Made by a program: the position numbers and the translations under genes. From Streptomyces massasporeus (lineage in GTDB: Bacteria; Actinomycetota; Actinomycetes; Streptomycetales; Streptomycetaceae): a DNA stretch of 64,000 nt. The DNA lies in NCBI RefSeq assembly GCF_014648995.1, contig NZ_BMSE01000001.1, positions 248,001 to 312,000 on the forward strand, in the 5' to 3' direction. Below, in pieces: positions 7,808-16,762 of the stretch. Position 1 is the stretch's first letter; each line of letters begins with the position of its first letter. Below the pieces are notes generated by a model. That model was given only the letters and a program-made list of their open reading frames with translations, did not search any database and was not told the origin of the DNA.

Positions 7808-8089
7808 GCTTCGGCATTCCGGCGCGGGCCTCCGGCCGGCCGGGCCGAGAGCAGGCTCGGCGCTTGCCCGGAGCGGCCCGCGGCGGCCCCGCCCCGGCAA
7901 GCGCCGGACGGGTTGAGTCCGGCAGGCGGCAACGCACCGGGCACCTGGCCGGCCTCAAGGATCGAGCAGCCCCCGAGCGAGACCAGCACCGGCCCCGGGA
8001 CGGACACGCGGCCCTCCAGCCGGCACCCGACCGCCCCCAGGCGGCCCGGCAGCACCCCGGGAAAGCACCCGACCGGCTCGGGACGGTCG
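7808..8089. other. Gap between convergent genes
   Basis: No convincing gene. It holds an 11-bp inverted repeat (arms at 7858-7868 and 7896-7906, loop 27 bases) that could terminate the xdhC operon. The open frames here lack ribosome sites and domain-like sequence. Confidence 0.5.
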
Positions 8090-9220
8090 TCAGGCCGGTT
8101 GCGGATGCGCCTGTCGGGCGGTCCTGTGGATCGGTGTGGCCGAACCCGTGAGCGGCTCCCCCGTGCCGCCGTGTCGTGCTGCGATGATCTCCGCCGCGAT
8201 CGACACGGCCGTCTCCTCGGGCGTTCGGGCTCCCAGGTCGAGGCCGATCGGTGATCTCAGCCTGGCCAGGTCGCGCTCGCTCACGCCCGCTTCCCGCAGC
8301 CGCCGGTTGCGGTCCTCGTGGGTGCGGCGGGAGCCCATCGCGCCGATATAGGCGACGGGCAGCCGCAGCGCCTCCGTCAGCAGGGGGATGTCGAACTTCG
8401 CGTCGTGGGTGAGCACGCACAGCACCGTGCGCCCGTCGGTCTCCGTGCGCCGGAGGTAGCGGTCGGGCCAGTCGACGACGATCTCGTCGGCCTGCGGGAA
8501 GCGGGCCCGGGTCGCGAAGACGGGGCGCGCGTCGCACACGGTGACGTGGTAGCCGAGGAATGCGCCCGCCCGTACCAGGGCGGCCGCGAAGTCGATCGCG
8601 CCGAAGACGATCATGCGGGGCGGCGGAACGGCGGACTCGACGAGCAGGGTGAGGCCGCCCGGGCAGTGCGACCCGCCCTCGGAGAGCTCCACCGTGCCGG
8701 TGCGGCCGGTGTCCAGCAGGGCCCCGGCCCGGTCGAGCGCCGCGCGGTCCAGCTGCGGGCCGCCGCCGAGGCCACCGTCGGACGAGCCGTCGGGGCGGAC
8801 CAGCAGGGCCTGGCCCAGGAGGCCGGACGGGCCCCGCACCACCCGGGCCAGGGCCACCGGCTCGGCCCGGGTGGCCGCCGCCAGCGCCGCCCTCTCGGCC
8901 GGGCGCCCGCCCGCGAACGGGGTGATCATGACGTCGATCGTCCCGCCGCAGGTCAGCCCCACCGCGAAGGCGTCCTCGTCGCTGTAGCCGAATCGCTCGA
9001 CGACCGTCTCACCGTCCTGGAGTGCCTGAAGGCACAGGTCGTACACCGCTCCCTCCACACAGCCCCCGGAGACCGAGCCGACGGCCGTGCCGTCCGCGGC
9101 GACGGCGAGCGCGGCGCCGGGAGGGCGCGGGGCGCTGCCGCCCACGGCGACGACCGTGGCGACGGCGAAGTCCCGGCCCTCCTCGATCCACGCGTGCAGA
9201 GGTCCTGCGAGATCAAGCAT
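8090..9220 (-). CDS. xdhC: XdhC-family molybdenum-cofactor maturation protein
   Basis: 376 residues. XdhC/CoxI proteins bind sulfurated molybdenum cofactor and insert it into hydroxylases of the xanthine dehydrogenase family. The N-terminal domain has GSAPRPPGA, SGGCVE and LTCGGTIDV; the C-terminal Rossmann domain has VTVCDARPVF, VLTHDAKFD and YIGAMGSRRTHEDR. The start (ATG 9218-9220) overlaps the stop of the catalytic subunit gene by 8 bases, so the two should be translationally coupled. It is the last gene of the four-gene operon and almost certainly serves the enzyme encoded just upstream. Confidence 0.9.
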   Translation of the reverse strand: MLDLAGPLHAWIEEGRDFAVATVVAVGGSAPRPPGAALAVAADGTAVGSVSGGCVEGAVYDLCLQALQDGETVVERFGYSDEDAFAVGLTCGGTIDVMITPFAGGRPAERAALAAATRAEPVALARVVRGPSGLLGQALLVRPDGSSDGGLGGGPQLDRAALDRAGALLDTGRTGTVELSEGGSHCPGGLTLLVESAVPPPRMIVFGAIDFAAALVRAGAFLGYHVTVCDARPVFATRARFPQADEIVVDWPDRYLRRTETDGRTVLCVLTHDAKFDIPLLTEALRLPVAYIGAMGSRRTHEDRNRRLREAGVSERDLARLRSPIGLDLGARTPEETAVSIAAEIIAARHGGTGEPLTGSATPIHRTARQAHPQPA

Positions 9221-11327
9221 CGCCGCCCGCCAGCAGCACACGGTCGGGGCGGATCGGCAGGTCACGGTGGCGTACACCGGTCGCGTGCCACACCGCGTTG
9301 GCGACCGCCGCGGCCGCGCCCACGATGCCGACCTCGCCGATGCCCTTGATGCCGACCGGGTCGTCCGGGTCGGGGTCGTCCACCCAGTCGGCCTCGATGT
9401 GCGGGATGTCGGCGTGCGCGGCGACGTGGTAGCCGGCGAGGTCGGCGCCGTAGAGGCCGCCGCTCGCCCGGTCCCGGACGGCTTCCTCGTGCAGGGCCAT
9501 GGAGATGCCCCAGATCATGCCGCCGACGAACTGGTTGCGGGCGGTGAGCGGGTTGACGATCCGGCCGGCCGCGAAGAGGCCCAGCATGCGGCGCACGCGG
9601 ACCTCTCCGGTGGCGGGGTCGACGGCGACCTCGGCGAACTGCGCGCCGTAGGCGTGCCGCTCCTTCTGGGCGAGGGCGCCGAGGGCTTCGGCCGTGTTCG
9701 ACCGTACGGTGACGCCCTCCGGGGGGATGTCCGCGCCCGGCGGGAGGCTCCGGCGCAGTTCCTGGGCGGCGGCCGTGACGGCCCAGCCCCAGGAGCGGGT
9801 GCCGGCCGAGCCGCCGGCGATCGACGCGGCGCCGAGGTCGCTGTCCCCGATCCGCACCCGGACGCGGTCCGCGGGCACCTCCAGGACGTCGGCGGCGACC
9901 AGCGTGAGCGCGGTGCGGGCGCCGGTGCCGATGTCCGCGGCGTTGATCCGCACGGTGAAGGTGCCGTCGGCCTCCGCGGTCAGGGCCGCCGTGGACGGCA
10001 TGGCCAGCGTGGGGAAGGAGGCGGCGGCGGTGCCCGTGCCGAGCAGCCAGCGGCCCTCCCGGCGCACGCCGGGCCGCGGGTCCCGCCCGTCCCAGCCGAA
10101 CCTGCGGGCGCCTTCCCGGAAGCAGGGGATGAGGTTGCGGCTGCCGAACGGCAGCCCGGACACGGGGCCCACCTCGGGTTCGTTGCGGACCCGCAGCTCG
10201 ATCGGGTCGATGCCGCACCGCTCGGCGAGCTCGTCGAGTGCCGACTCCAGCGCGAACGAGCCCGACGCCTCGCCCGGGGCGCGCATCCAGGTCGGGGTGG
10301 GAACGTCGAGTTTCACGAGCCGGCTGGCCGTGTGGTGGGCGTCGGCAGCGTACATCGACCGGCTCGACGCCGCGCTGGGCTCGACGAAGTCGTAGAAGGC
10401 CGATGTCTGGTTCAGCGACCGGTGCTCCAGCGCGAGCAGCCGTCCGTCCGCGTCGGCGCCGAGCCTGACCCGCTGGGCGGTGGGGCTGCGGTGACCGGCG
10501 AGGGAGAACATCTGCCGGCGGGTCATGACGACCCGGACCGGGCGCTGCAGCACGGTTGCCGCCATCACCGCGGCCACCTGGTGCGCGCGAACGCCCTTGC
10601 TGCCGAAGCCGCCGCCCACGTGCTCGGACCGGACCCGCACCGAAGCCGGGTCGAGGGAGAACAGGCTCGCGAGCTCGCCGGCGACCCAGCCGGTGCCCTG
10701 GTTGGAGTCGACGACCTCCAAGCGGCCGCCGTCCCACCGGGCCGCCGCCGCGTGCGGCTCCATCGGGTTGTGGTGCTCCTCCGGGGTGGTGTACTCGGCG
10801 TCCACCACCACGGCGGACGCGGCGAGCCCGGCCTCCAGGTCACCCTTCTCCACCACGGCCGGCATGTGCCCGTCGAGCGCGTACGCCTCGGCCTCGCGCC
10901 CGGCGGAGAACGCGACGTCGTGCGGCTCCCGGTCGTAGTGCACCACGAGGGCCTCGGCGGCCTCCCTGGCCTGCTCGGAGGTCTCGGCGACGACGAGGGC
11001 CACCGGCCAGCCCATGTGGGGCACGCGGTCGTGCTGGAAGAGGCCGACGGTGGGGTCCGGCGGGCTGCCCATCATGCCGGTGTAATCGGTGTCGACACGC
11101 GGGGCGTTGTGGTGGTGGAGCACGGTGAGCACTCCGGGCATGGCGAGCACGGCGTCGGTGTCCAGGGCGCGGATGCGTCCGCGGGCGACGGTGGAGAGCA
11201 CCAGCCAGCCGTGGGCGAGCTCCGCGAAGGGGATCTCGCCGGCGTAGCGGGCCGCTCCGGTGACCTTGTCGCGGCCTTCCACGCGCGGGTGCGCGGTGCC
11301 GACGGCTCCCCTGGTGGCGGTGGTCAT
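9213..11327 (-). CDS. Molybdopterin-binding catalytic subunit of a xanthine dehydrogenase-family enzyme
   Basis: 704 residues, the large subunit that binds the molybdenum cofactor and hydroxylates an aldehyde or N-heterocycle. The N-terminal part (RVEGRDKVTGAARYAGEIPF) is the aldehyde oxidase a/b hammerhead domain. Mo-binding regions include GGGFGSKG, and near the C-terminus the catalytic-glutamate region reads GIKGIGEVG. Its size and the three-subunit layout match PaoC of the E. coli aldehyde oxidoreductase PaoABC. There is a 4-base ATGA overlap with the FAD subunit gene. The substrate is not determined; aromatic aldehydes are plausible by analogy with PaoABC. Confidence 0.9.
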   Translation of the reverse strand: MTTATRGAVGTAHPRVEGRDKVTGAARYAGEIPFAELAHGWLVLSTVARGRIRALDTDAVLAMPGVLTVLHHHNAPRVDTDYTGMMGSPPDPTVGLFQHDRVPHMGWPVALVVAETSEQAREAAEALVVHYDREPHDVAFSAGREAEAYALDGHMPAVVEKGDLEAGLAASAVVVDAEYTTPEEHHNPMEPHAAAARWDGGRLEVVDSNQGTGWVAGELASLFSLDPASVRVRSEHVGGGFGSKGVRAHQVAAVMAATVLQRPVRVVMTRRQMFSLAGHRSPTAQRVRLGADADGRLLALEHRSLNQTSAFYDFVEPSAASSRSMYAADAHHTASRLVKLDVPTPTWMRAPGEASGSFALESALDELAERCGIDPIELRVRNEPEVGPVSGLPFGSRNLIPCFREGARRFGWDGRDPRPGVRREGRWLLGTGTAAASFPTLAMPSTAALTAEADGTFTVRINAADIGTGARTALTLVAADVLEVPADRVRVRIGDSDLGAASIAGGSAGTRSWGWAVTAAAQELRRSLPPGADIPPEGVTVRSNTAEALGALAQKERHAYGAQFAEVAVDPATGEVRVRRMLGLFAAGRIVNPLTARNQFVGGMIWGISMALHEEAVRDRASGGLYGADLAGYHVAAHADIPHIEADWVDDPDPDDPVGIKGIGEVGIVGAAAAVANAVWHATGVRHRDLPIRPDRVLLAGGDA

Positions 11328-12316
11328 CGGGCGGCCTCCTCGGCGAGTTCGCTCAGCACGGCCACGACGAGGTTGCGCATCAGGGTCACCTTGTATCCGT
11401 TGTGGGGCAGGGGCCTGGCGGCCGCCAGTTCGGCGTCCGCGGCGGCCGCGAAGTGTTCGGCGTCGGCCGGGCTGCCGGTCAGGGCCCGTTCGGCCGCGCG
11501 GGCGCGCCAGGGGCGGGAGGCGACCGCGCCGAAGGCCAGGCGTACGTCGTGGACGAGGCCGTCCCGGACGTCGAGCGCGGCGGCGACGGAGCCGATGGCG
11601 AAGGCGTACGAGGCCCGCTCGCGCACCTTGCGGTAGCGGGAGTTGGCCGCCGTGGCGGTGGGCGGCAGGGTGACGCCGGTGATGAGCGCACCCGGCGGCA
11701 GGGCGGTCTCCAGATGCGGGGTCTCCCCCACCGGCAGGTAGAAGTCGGCGAGCGGCAACTTCCCCGCCCCGTCGGCCGTTTCGTACGACACGCTCGCGTC
11801 GAAGGCGGCCAGTGCCACGCCCATGTCGGAGGGGTGGGTGGCCACGCAGTGGCCGGAGGCGCCCAGGACGGCGTGGTTGTGGTGCTCTCCGGTGATGGCG
11901 GGGCAGCCGCTGCCGGGATCACGCTTGTTGCAGGGGGAGGTCACGTCGGCGAAGTAGCCGCAGCGGGTGCGCTGGAGGAGGTTGCCGCCGACGGTGGCCA
12001 TGTTGCGCAGTTGCCCGGAGGCTCCGGCCAGCACGGCCTGCGCGAGTGCCGGGTAGCGGCGCCGGACCTCGAGGTGGGCGGCCAGGTCGCTGTTGGTGAC
12101 GGTGGCGCCGATGCGCAGCCCGCCGTCCTCGGCCGGCTCGACGCGGTTCAGGGGCAGTTCGCGTACGTCGACGAGCCGGGCGGGCCGTTCGACGCCGGTC
12201 TTCATCAGGTCGACGAGGTTCGTGCCGCCTCCCAGGAAGCGGGCTTCCCCGTCGCCGTCGAGCAGTGCGACGGCGCCTGAGACGTCGTACGCCCGCTGGT
12301 AGCCGAACTCCCTCAT
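11324..12316 (-). CDS. FAD-binding subunit with extra iron-sulfur cluster motif
   Basis: 330 residues. The FAD-binding motif is FLGGGTNLVDLMK with ATVGGNLLQRTRC. The segment TRCGYFADVTSPCNKRDPGS followed by GCPA carries the four Cys that in E. coli PaoB hold an additional [4Fe-4S] cluster, absent from ordinary xanthine dehydrogenase FAD subunits. The C-terminal CO-dehydrogenase flavoprotein domain follows. It relays electrons from the Mo site to the acceptor. It overlaps both neighbours by ATGA. Confidence 0.9.
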   Translation of the reverse strand: MREFGYQRAYDVSGAVALLDGDGEARFLGGGTNLVDLMKTGVERPARLVDVRELPLNRVEPAEDGGLRIGATVTNSDLAAHLEVRRRYPALAQAVLAGASGQLRNMATVGGNLLQRTRCGYFADVTSPCNKRDPGSGCPAITGEHHNHAVLGASGHCVATHPSDMGVALAAFDASVSYETADGAGKLPLADFYLPVGETPHLETALPPGALITGVTLPPTATAANSRYRKVRERASYAFAIGSVAAALDVRDGLVHDVRLAFGAVASRPWRARAAERALTGSPADAEHFAAAADAELAAARPLPHNGYKVTLMRNLVVAVLSELAEEAAR

Positions 12317-12861
12317 GCCGCAGCTCCCTTGTTGCTCTCCTCGGCGGCCCGGGCCACGGCCTGGACGATCGACACATACGCGCCGCAGCGGCACAGGTTG
12401 CCGCTCATGCGCTCGCGGATCTCCTCCGGGGTCAGCGGTGGTGGTCCCGCCTCGGGCCGGACGTCGCCGGTGACGGCGCTCGGCCAGCCGGCCGCGTGCT
12501 CCTCGATCACGGCGATGGCCGAACAGATCTGGCCCGGCGTGCAGTAGCCGCACTGGAAGCCGTCCAGGTCGAGGAACGCCTGCTGCACGGGGTGCAGTCG
12601 CTCACCCTCGGCCACGCCTTCGATGGTGGTGATCTCGCGCCCTTCCGCTGCCACGGCGAGCTGGAGGCAGGCCACGCTCCGGCGGCCGTCGAGCAGGACC
12701 GTGCAGGCACCGCACTGGCCCTGGTCGCAGCCCTTCTTGGTGCCCGTCATGTCGAGTCGTTCACGCAGGGCGTCGAGCAGGGTGGTGCGGTGGTCGACGG
12801 TCAGCGTGTACTTCTCGCCGTTGACGGACAGGGTGAGGTCGCTGGACGTCGATGGGGGCAT
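12313..12861 (-). CDS. 2Fe-2S subunit of the molybdenum hydroxylase
   Basis: 182 residues. The N-terminal plant-type ferredoxin domain has KKGCDQGQCGACTVLLDGRR, and the C-terminal domain has GFQCGYCTPGQI with SGNLCRCGAY, the eight Cys that hold two [2Fe-2S] clusters. Unlike E. coli PaoA there is no twin-arginine signal peptide (it begins MPPSTSSDLTLSVNGE), so this complex is probably cytoplasmic. It is the first gene of the operon; its promoter region carries the paired TetR operators at 13017-13067. Confidence 0.92.
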   Translation of the reverse strand: MPPSTSSDLTLSVNGEKYTLTVDHRTTLLDALRERLDMTGTKKGCDQGQCGACTVLLDGRRSVACLQLAVAAEGREITTIEGVAEGERLHPVQQAFLDLDGFQCGYCTPGQICSAIAVIEEHAAGWPSAVTGDVRPEAGPPPLTPEEIRERMSGNLCRCGAYVSIVQAVARAAEESNKGAAA

Positions 12862-13016
12862 GGAAGCCTTCTCTCTCTCACATCGCGAGGTCGGGGGTGG
12901 GCAGGGCCGCTGCGGGAGGCGATGCCGGTTCGCGACCGTGCGGGATGCGGGGCGGGCGGGCCCGGGGCACGGCAGCCGCGGGCTGTCCGCACACGCGGCA
13001 CGCCGATACGATGGGC

Positions 13017-13067
13017 AAGCGGACAGTTGTCCGTTACTCGGAAAACTTAACGGACAACTGTCCGCTT
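13017..13067. promoter_or_regulatory. Perfect 20-bp inverted repeat holding two TetR-type operators
   Basis: Arms 13017-13036 and 13048-13067 are exact reverse complements with an 11-base spacer. Each arm itself contains CGGACA-N2-TGTCCG. This gives two operator copies facing each other between the molybdenum hydroxylase operon and the divergent tetR gene. Confidence 0.75.
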
Positions 13068-13108
13068 AACAAGGGGCTGGTTTCGGCCACGGCCCGGGAG
13101 GAGGGCCG

Positions 13109-13687
13109 GTGCGGCAGAAGAAGGACGCTCCCCTGCGCTCGGACGCGCAGCGCAACCGCGAGCGCATCCTGGAAGTCGCGCTGGAGGAACTGACGCGCTC
13201 GGCGGGCGTCCCGCTGAGCGCGATCGCCAAGAAGGCGGGCGTCGGGCAGGGCACCTTCTACCGCCACTTCCCCACCCGTGAGGCGCTCGTCCTGGAGATC
13301 TACCGGCACGAGATGCAGCAGGTCGCCGACACCGCCCCGGCGCTGCTGGAGAGCCGGGAGCCCGACCGGGCGCTGCGCGAGTGGATGGACCGGCTGGCAC
13401 GGTTCGCCATGACCAAGGCGGGCCTGGCCGACGCCATCCGCCAGGCCACCAGCGCACCCGGTCAGCCGGAGAAGCCGGGCCACGCCCCGGTGACCGACGC
13501 GGCCGAACTCCTCCTCCGGGCCGCGGAGGAGGCCGGCACCATCCGTCCCGGGGTCACCGCGAGCGACCTCTTCCTCGTCATCGGCGGACTCTGGACCATG
13601 GACCCCCACACCGACTGGCAGCCGCGCGCCACTCGCCTGCTGGACTTCGTCATGGACGGGCTGCGGGTGGGAGCGGCCGGAGGGTGA
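13109..13687 (+). CDS. TetR-family repressor of the molybdenum hydroxylase operon
   Basis: 192 residues from a GTG start preceded by GGAGGGCCG. The helix-turn-helix region reads GVPLSAIAKKAGVGQGTFYR. The C-terminal domain (TetR_C type, ending RLLDFVMDGLRVG) binds an unknown ligand. The divergent arrangement and the operator pair make the adjacent operon its obvious target, with autoregulation. Confidence 0.88.
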   Translation: MRQKKDAPLRSDAQRNRERILEVALEELTRSAGVPLSAIAKKAGVGQGTFYRHFPTREALVLEIYRHEMQQVADTAPALLESREPDRALREWMDRLARFAMTKAGLADAIRQATSAPGQPEKPGHAPVTDAAELLLRAAEEAGTIRPGVTASDLFLVIGGLWTMDPHTDWQPRATRLLDFVMDGLRVGAAGG

Positions 13688-13790
13688 CGCGGGAGGCTTC
13701 GAGGCGGCAAGGCTCGGGGGACGGGCCGCGTCGCGCAGCCGTGAGGGAGACGGGCGGGGCAGGGTCATCGAGCCCGGCCTCTGCGCAGAC

Positions 13791-13924
13791 GGGCAGAGGC
13801 GGGCAGAGGCGGGCAGACGCGGGGGGCACCGAGTCGGCCGTTGCGGAGGCGGCCAGGATCATCGGGCCGGTCGCCGCGGGCGCAGGCGGAAGGTCGGGCG
13901 GGGTCACCGAGTCGGCCGTTGCGG
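13791..13924. repeat. Short direct repeats in a 405-base gap
   Basis: GGGCAGAGGC occurs three times in tandem at 13791-13820 (the third copy has one change). A 20-base word beginning CACCGAGTCGGC occurs at 13827-13846 and again at 13905-13924, 78 bases apart. No gene is evident between the TetR stop at 13687 and the LysR stop at 14093. Confidence 0.6.
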
Positions 13925-13990
13925 GGAGCCGTATGCGGGCCCCCCGCTCGCGTGCCGCCGCGCCACCCGCCTCAGCCGGTCGGGCGGGCC

Positions 13991-14071
13991 GTCGGGCCGT
14001 CGGTCGGTCGGGCCGTCGAGTCGTCGGGCCGTCGGTCGGTCGGGCCGTCGAGTCGTCGGGCCGTCGGTCGG
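13991..14071. repeat. 32-bp tandem repeat, 2.5 copies
   Basis: The unit starting GTCGGGCCGTCGG occupies 13991-14022 and 14023-14054 exactly, and 17 bases of a third copy end at 14071. The unit is itself built from GTCGG words. There are no spacers, so this is not a CRISPR array. It lies just downstream of the LysR gene. Confidence 0.75.
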
Positions 14072-14092
14072 GGCCTGCGACTGCCTTATTCC

Positions 14093-14998
14093 TCAAGCGA
14101 CCGCCGTGCGGGCCAGACCGCCTAGTTCCGCCAGGGCCGCCGCCACCGCCGGACGGGCGTGCCCGCCGGTCCGGGTGCAGGTCAGGAGCTTGCGGTGGGG
14201 ATCGCCGGTGCAGCGGACCCGGGTGATCGGCAGATGCGGGGTCAGATGGGCCAGGCGCGGAATGAGGGCGACGCCGAGCCGGTGGGCCACGAGGTGGGCG
14301 CAGACGTTCCAGTCGAGGGCGTGATGGACGACCTCGGGGGTGAACCCGGCCGCGCCGCAGGCGGAGAGGACGTGCGGCCGGCAGGGACTGTCCTCCACCG
14401 GCGCGATCCACGCCTCCCGCGCCGCCTCGGCGAGATCGACCCGGGCCCGTCCCGCCAGCCGGTGCCCTTCGGGCACGACCAGGTCGAACGGGTCGTCGAG
14501 CAGCGGCTGCTGGTCGAACCGTGTGTCGCTCAACGGCGGGTTGTGCGGGGTCGCTTCGACGACCGCCAGGTCGGTCCCGCCCTCGAAGAGCAGGTCGAAA
14601 CTCTCCGGGACACCCGCCTCGGTGATCCGGACGGACAGCCGCGGGTGCCGCTCCCCCAGCCGGGCCGCCATCGGAGCCAGCAGCACCGAGACGGCCACCG
14701 GGAAGCCGGTGACCCGCAGCACCCCGGAGGGCGCCCCGTGGTCGGCCCGTAGATCCAGTTCGGCCTGGTCCCAGCGGGCCTGGATGGCGTCGGCGTGCGC
14801 GAGCAGGCTCTCGGCGGCCGGGGTGAGACGCACCCCGCGCCCCTGTGGCTCCAGCAGGTCGACGCCCAGGTCGCGGGCCAGCTGCCGCACCTGCTGGGAG
14901 GCGGCGGACGGCGTGAAGTGCAGGGCTCGGGCGGCCGCGGTGACCGTGCCGTAGTGGGCGACCGCCCTGAGGACGTGCAGCCGGCGCAGGTCAATCAT
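14093..14998 (-). CDS. LysR-family transcriptional regulator
   Basis: 301 residues, the normal family length. The winged helix-turn-helix is at the very N-terminus (LRRLHVLRAVAHYGTVTAAA, then FTPSAASQQVRQLARDLG), followed by a substrate-binding domain with DLAVVEATPHNPP and FDLVVPEGHRL. It is divergent from a small zinc-ribbon-like gene, which is the likely first target by the usual LysR arrangement. The ligand is unknown. Confidence 0.9.
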   Translation of the reverse strand: MIDLRRLHVLRAVAHYGTVTAAARALHFTPSAASQQVRQLARDLGVDLLEPQGRGVRLTPAAESLLAHADAIQARWDQAELDLRADHGAPSGVLRVTGFPVAVSVLLAPMAARLGERHPRLSVRITEAGVPESFDLLFEGGTDLAVVEATPHNPPLSDTRFDQQPLLDDPFDLVVPEGHRLAGRARVDLAEAAREAWIAPVEDSPCRPHVLSACGAAGFTPEVVHHALDWNVCAHLVAHRLGVALIPRLAHLTPHLPITRVRCTGDPHRKLLTCTRTGGHARPAVAAALAELGGLARTAVA

Positions 14999-15115
14999 GA
15001 AGGCCAGGCTTCACAGTGACGTCCACAAAGTCAACCTGGACGTGTACGGATCTCCGGACGCACCCTGGCTGTTGTGTCGCGACGGTCGATCATCACGACG
15101 TACGAGGAGTCAGAC

Positions 15116-15358
15116 ATGACCAGCACCGAGGCCACCGCCGCCTGCCCGCACTGCGGCTGGCCGGACGGAGGCGAGCCGTTCCGGGTGCTGTCCCGGCACA
15201 CCACCGCGACGGGCCACACGGAGTGGACGCGCTGCGGATGCGGTTCGTTGCAGGTCCGGGTCGCCGACGCCGGCGGAACGCGCGTCGTCTCGCGCAGCGG
15301 CCCGGCGCCCGGCGCGGCTCCGGCCCGCCCGGACACGGCGAACCGCTGCCGCGGCTGA
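15116..15358 (+). CDS. Small Cys-rich protein, unknown function
   Basis: 80 residues from the ATG at 15116 with GAGGAG upstream. CPHCGW near the N-terminus and RCGCG about 30 residues later suggest a zinc ribbon or other metal-binding knuckle; the tail is alanine/proline-rich and probably disordered. It is divergent from the LysR gene. I do not recognise a named family. Confidence 0.6.
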   Translation: MTSTEATAACPHCGWPDGGEPFRVLSRHTTATGHTEWTRCGCGSLQVRVADAGGTRVVSRSGPAPGAAPARPDTANRCRG

Positions 15359-15701
15359 CCGCCCGCGCCCCGGCGTCCGCCGACGCGACGCGGATGCCGG
15401 GGGGGCCGGGAGGGGCGGGCCGGGGTGCGGGCAGCTCACCCCGGCCCGCTCGCGACCTGCGCGTATCTTGAGGACGCCGTCGGCTCGTGGCGGCGCGAGC
15501 GCGTTCGTCTCAGTGCCGGAGTGCCCGGAGTGTGCGCGGGTCGAGCGGTGCGCGGATCGGGGTGGGCTCGGCCGCCGCGCACACCGTGGTCGCCACCCGC
15601 CATACGGCGGGCAGGTTCCGCCGCCCGGCGGCGCCCGCGGACGGGGGCACGCGGCCGACCATGGCTGCACGAGCCGCCGCCACCTCGCGTGAGGAGACGC
15701 C
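15359..15701. other. Gap with possible promoter of the hydrolase gene
   Basis: No gene is supported; the open frames are arginine/glycine-rich shadows. A TATCTT box near 15463 could be a -10 element, which would leave a leader of over 200 bases before the hydrolase start at 15702. Confidence 0.35.
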
Positions 15702-16676
15702 ATGACGCACGTTCCGCCCCCGTTCGACCCCGAACTCGCCGCCGCCCTTGAGCTGATCAAGGACATGATCAGTCCGGGGCTCACGCTCGACGAGATCGCC
15801 GAGGTGCGCCAGGGCCCGGGCATCCAGATGCTGGCCGAGCTCGATCTGACGATGGGCGGGACGTTCGAGGTGGAGGACCGGCGGGTGCCGGGGCCGGAGG
15901 GCGAGCCGGACATCTCGCTGCTCATCTGCCGCCCGGCCGCGCCGGAGACGGCCGGGCCGCGCCCCGTGCTCTACCACGTGCACGGCGGCGGCATGGTCAT
16001 CGGGAACAACCGGGTCGGGGTGGACGTCCCGCTGGCGTGGGCGCAGGCGCTGGACGCGGTCGTGGTGTCCGTGGAGTACCGGCTGGCGCCTGAGCACCCG
16101 CATCCCGCGCCGGTCGAGGACGTCTACGCCGGGCTGTTGTGGACGGCGGACCACGCCGCCGAACTCGGCGCCGACCCCGAGCGGATCGTCATCGCGGGCG
16201 CGAGCGCCGGTGGTGGGCTGTGCGCGGCCCTGGCCCTGCTGACCCGGGATCGCAAGGGGCCGCAGCCGATCGGACAGGTGCTGATGTGCCCGATGCTCGA
16301 CGACCGCAACGACTCGCCCTCGACGTACCAGATGGCGGGCCTCGGGGTGTGGGACCGGACCGCCAACGAGACCGGCTGGACCGCGCTGCTGGGTTCGCGC
16401 CGCGGTGGCCCCGACGTACCGGCGTACGCGGCACCGGCCCGGGCCGAGGACCTCACGGGACTGCCTCCGGCCTTCCTCGACGTCGGCTCGGCGGAGACCT
16501 TCCGCGACGAGGTCGTGGCCTACGCCTCGCGCATCTGGCAGGCCGGTGGGATGGCCGAACTGCATGTGTGGCCGGGCGGATTCCACGGTTTCGACGGGTT
16601 CGCGCCGCAGGCGGCGGTGTCGCAGGCGGCTCGGTCAGCGCATCTGAGTTGGCTGCGCAGACTGTTGGGGGTCTGA
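15702..16676 (+). CDS. Alpha/beta hydrolase of the hormone-sensitive lipase family
   Basis: 324 residues. The oxyanion motif HGGG is in YHVHGGGMVIGNN, and the nucleophile Ser is in GASAGGG (GxSxG). The expected acid lies in the region FLDVGSAETF and the catalytic His in WPGGFHGFD. Such cytoplasmic esterases cleave short acyl esters. A strong GAGGAG site precedes the ATG. It is followed by a PucR-like regulator, but no obvious pathway is present. Confidence 0.9.
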   Translation: MTHVPPPFDPELAAALELIKDMISPGLTLDEIAEVRQGPGIQMLAELDLTMGGTFEVEDRRVPGPEGEPDISLLICRPAAPETAGPRPVLYHVHGGGMVIGNNRVGVDVPLAWAQALDAVVVSVEYRLAPEHPHPAPVEDVYAGLLWTADHAAELGADPERIVIAGASAGGGLCAALALLTRDRKGPQPIGQVLMCPMLDDRNDSPSTYQMAGLGVWDRTANETGWTALLGSRRGGPDVPAYAAPARAEDLTGLPPAFLDVGSAETFRDEVVAYASRIWQAGGMAELHVWPGGFHGFDGFAPQAAVSQAARSAHLSWLRRLLGV

Positions 16677-16762
16677 GGGTCCGGACGCCCGGAGTCGTCC
16701 GTGGCCGTGCCGCCCGGAAACCATCGCACCGACCGTCCCCGAAAACGGCCGCATACCGCACC

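Noticed and set aside
7762..8055. 97-codon minus-strand frame in the gap after the FMN reductase gene
   Set aside because: No ribosome site, no recognisable domain, and it covers two hairpins; high G+C makes such frames common.
13991..14071. Possible CRISPR array from 32-bp repeats
   Set aside because: The units are directly adjacent with no unique spacers, and no cas gene is in the window.
13650..14411. Proline/arginine-rich frame of 253 codons
   Set aside because: It runs through tandem repeats and the LysR gene in another frame; composition is that of antisense GC-rich DNA.
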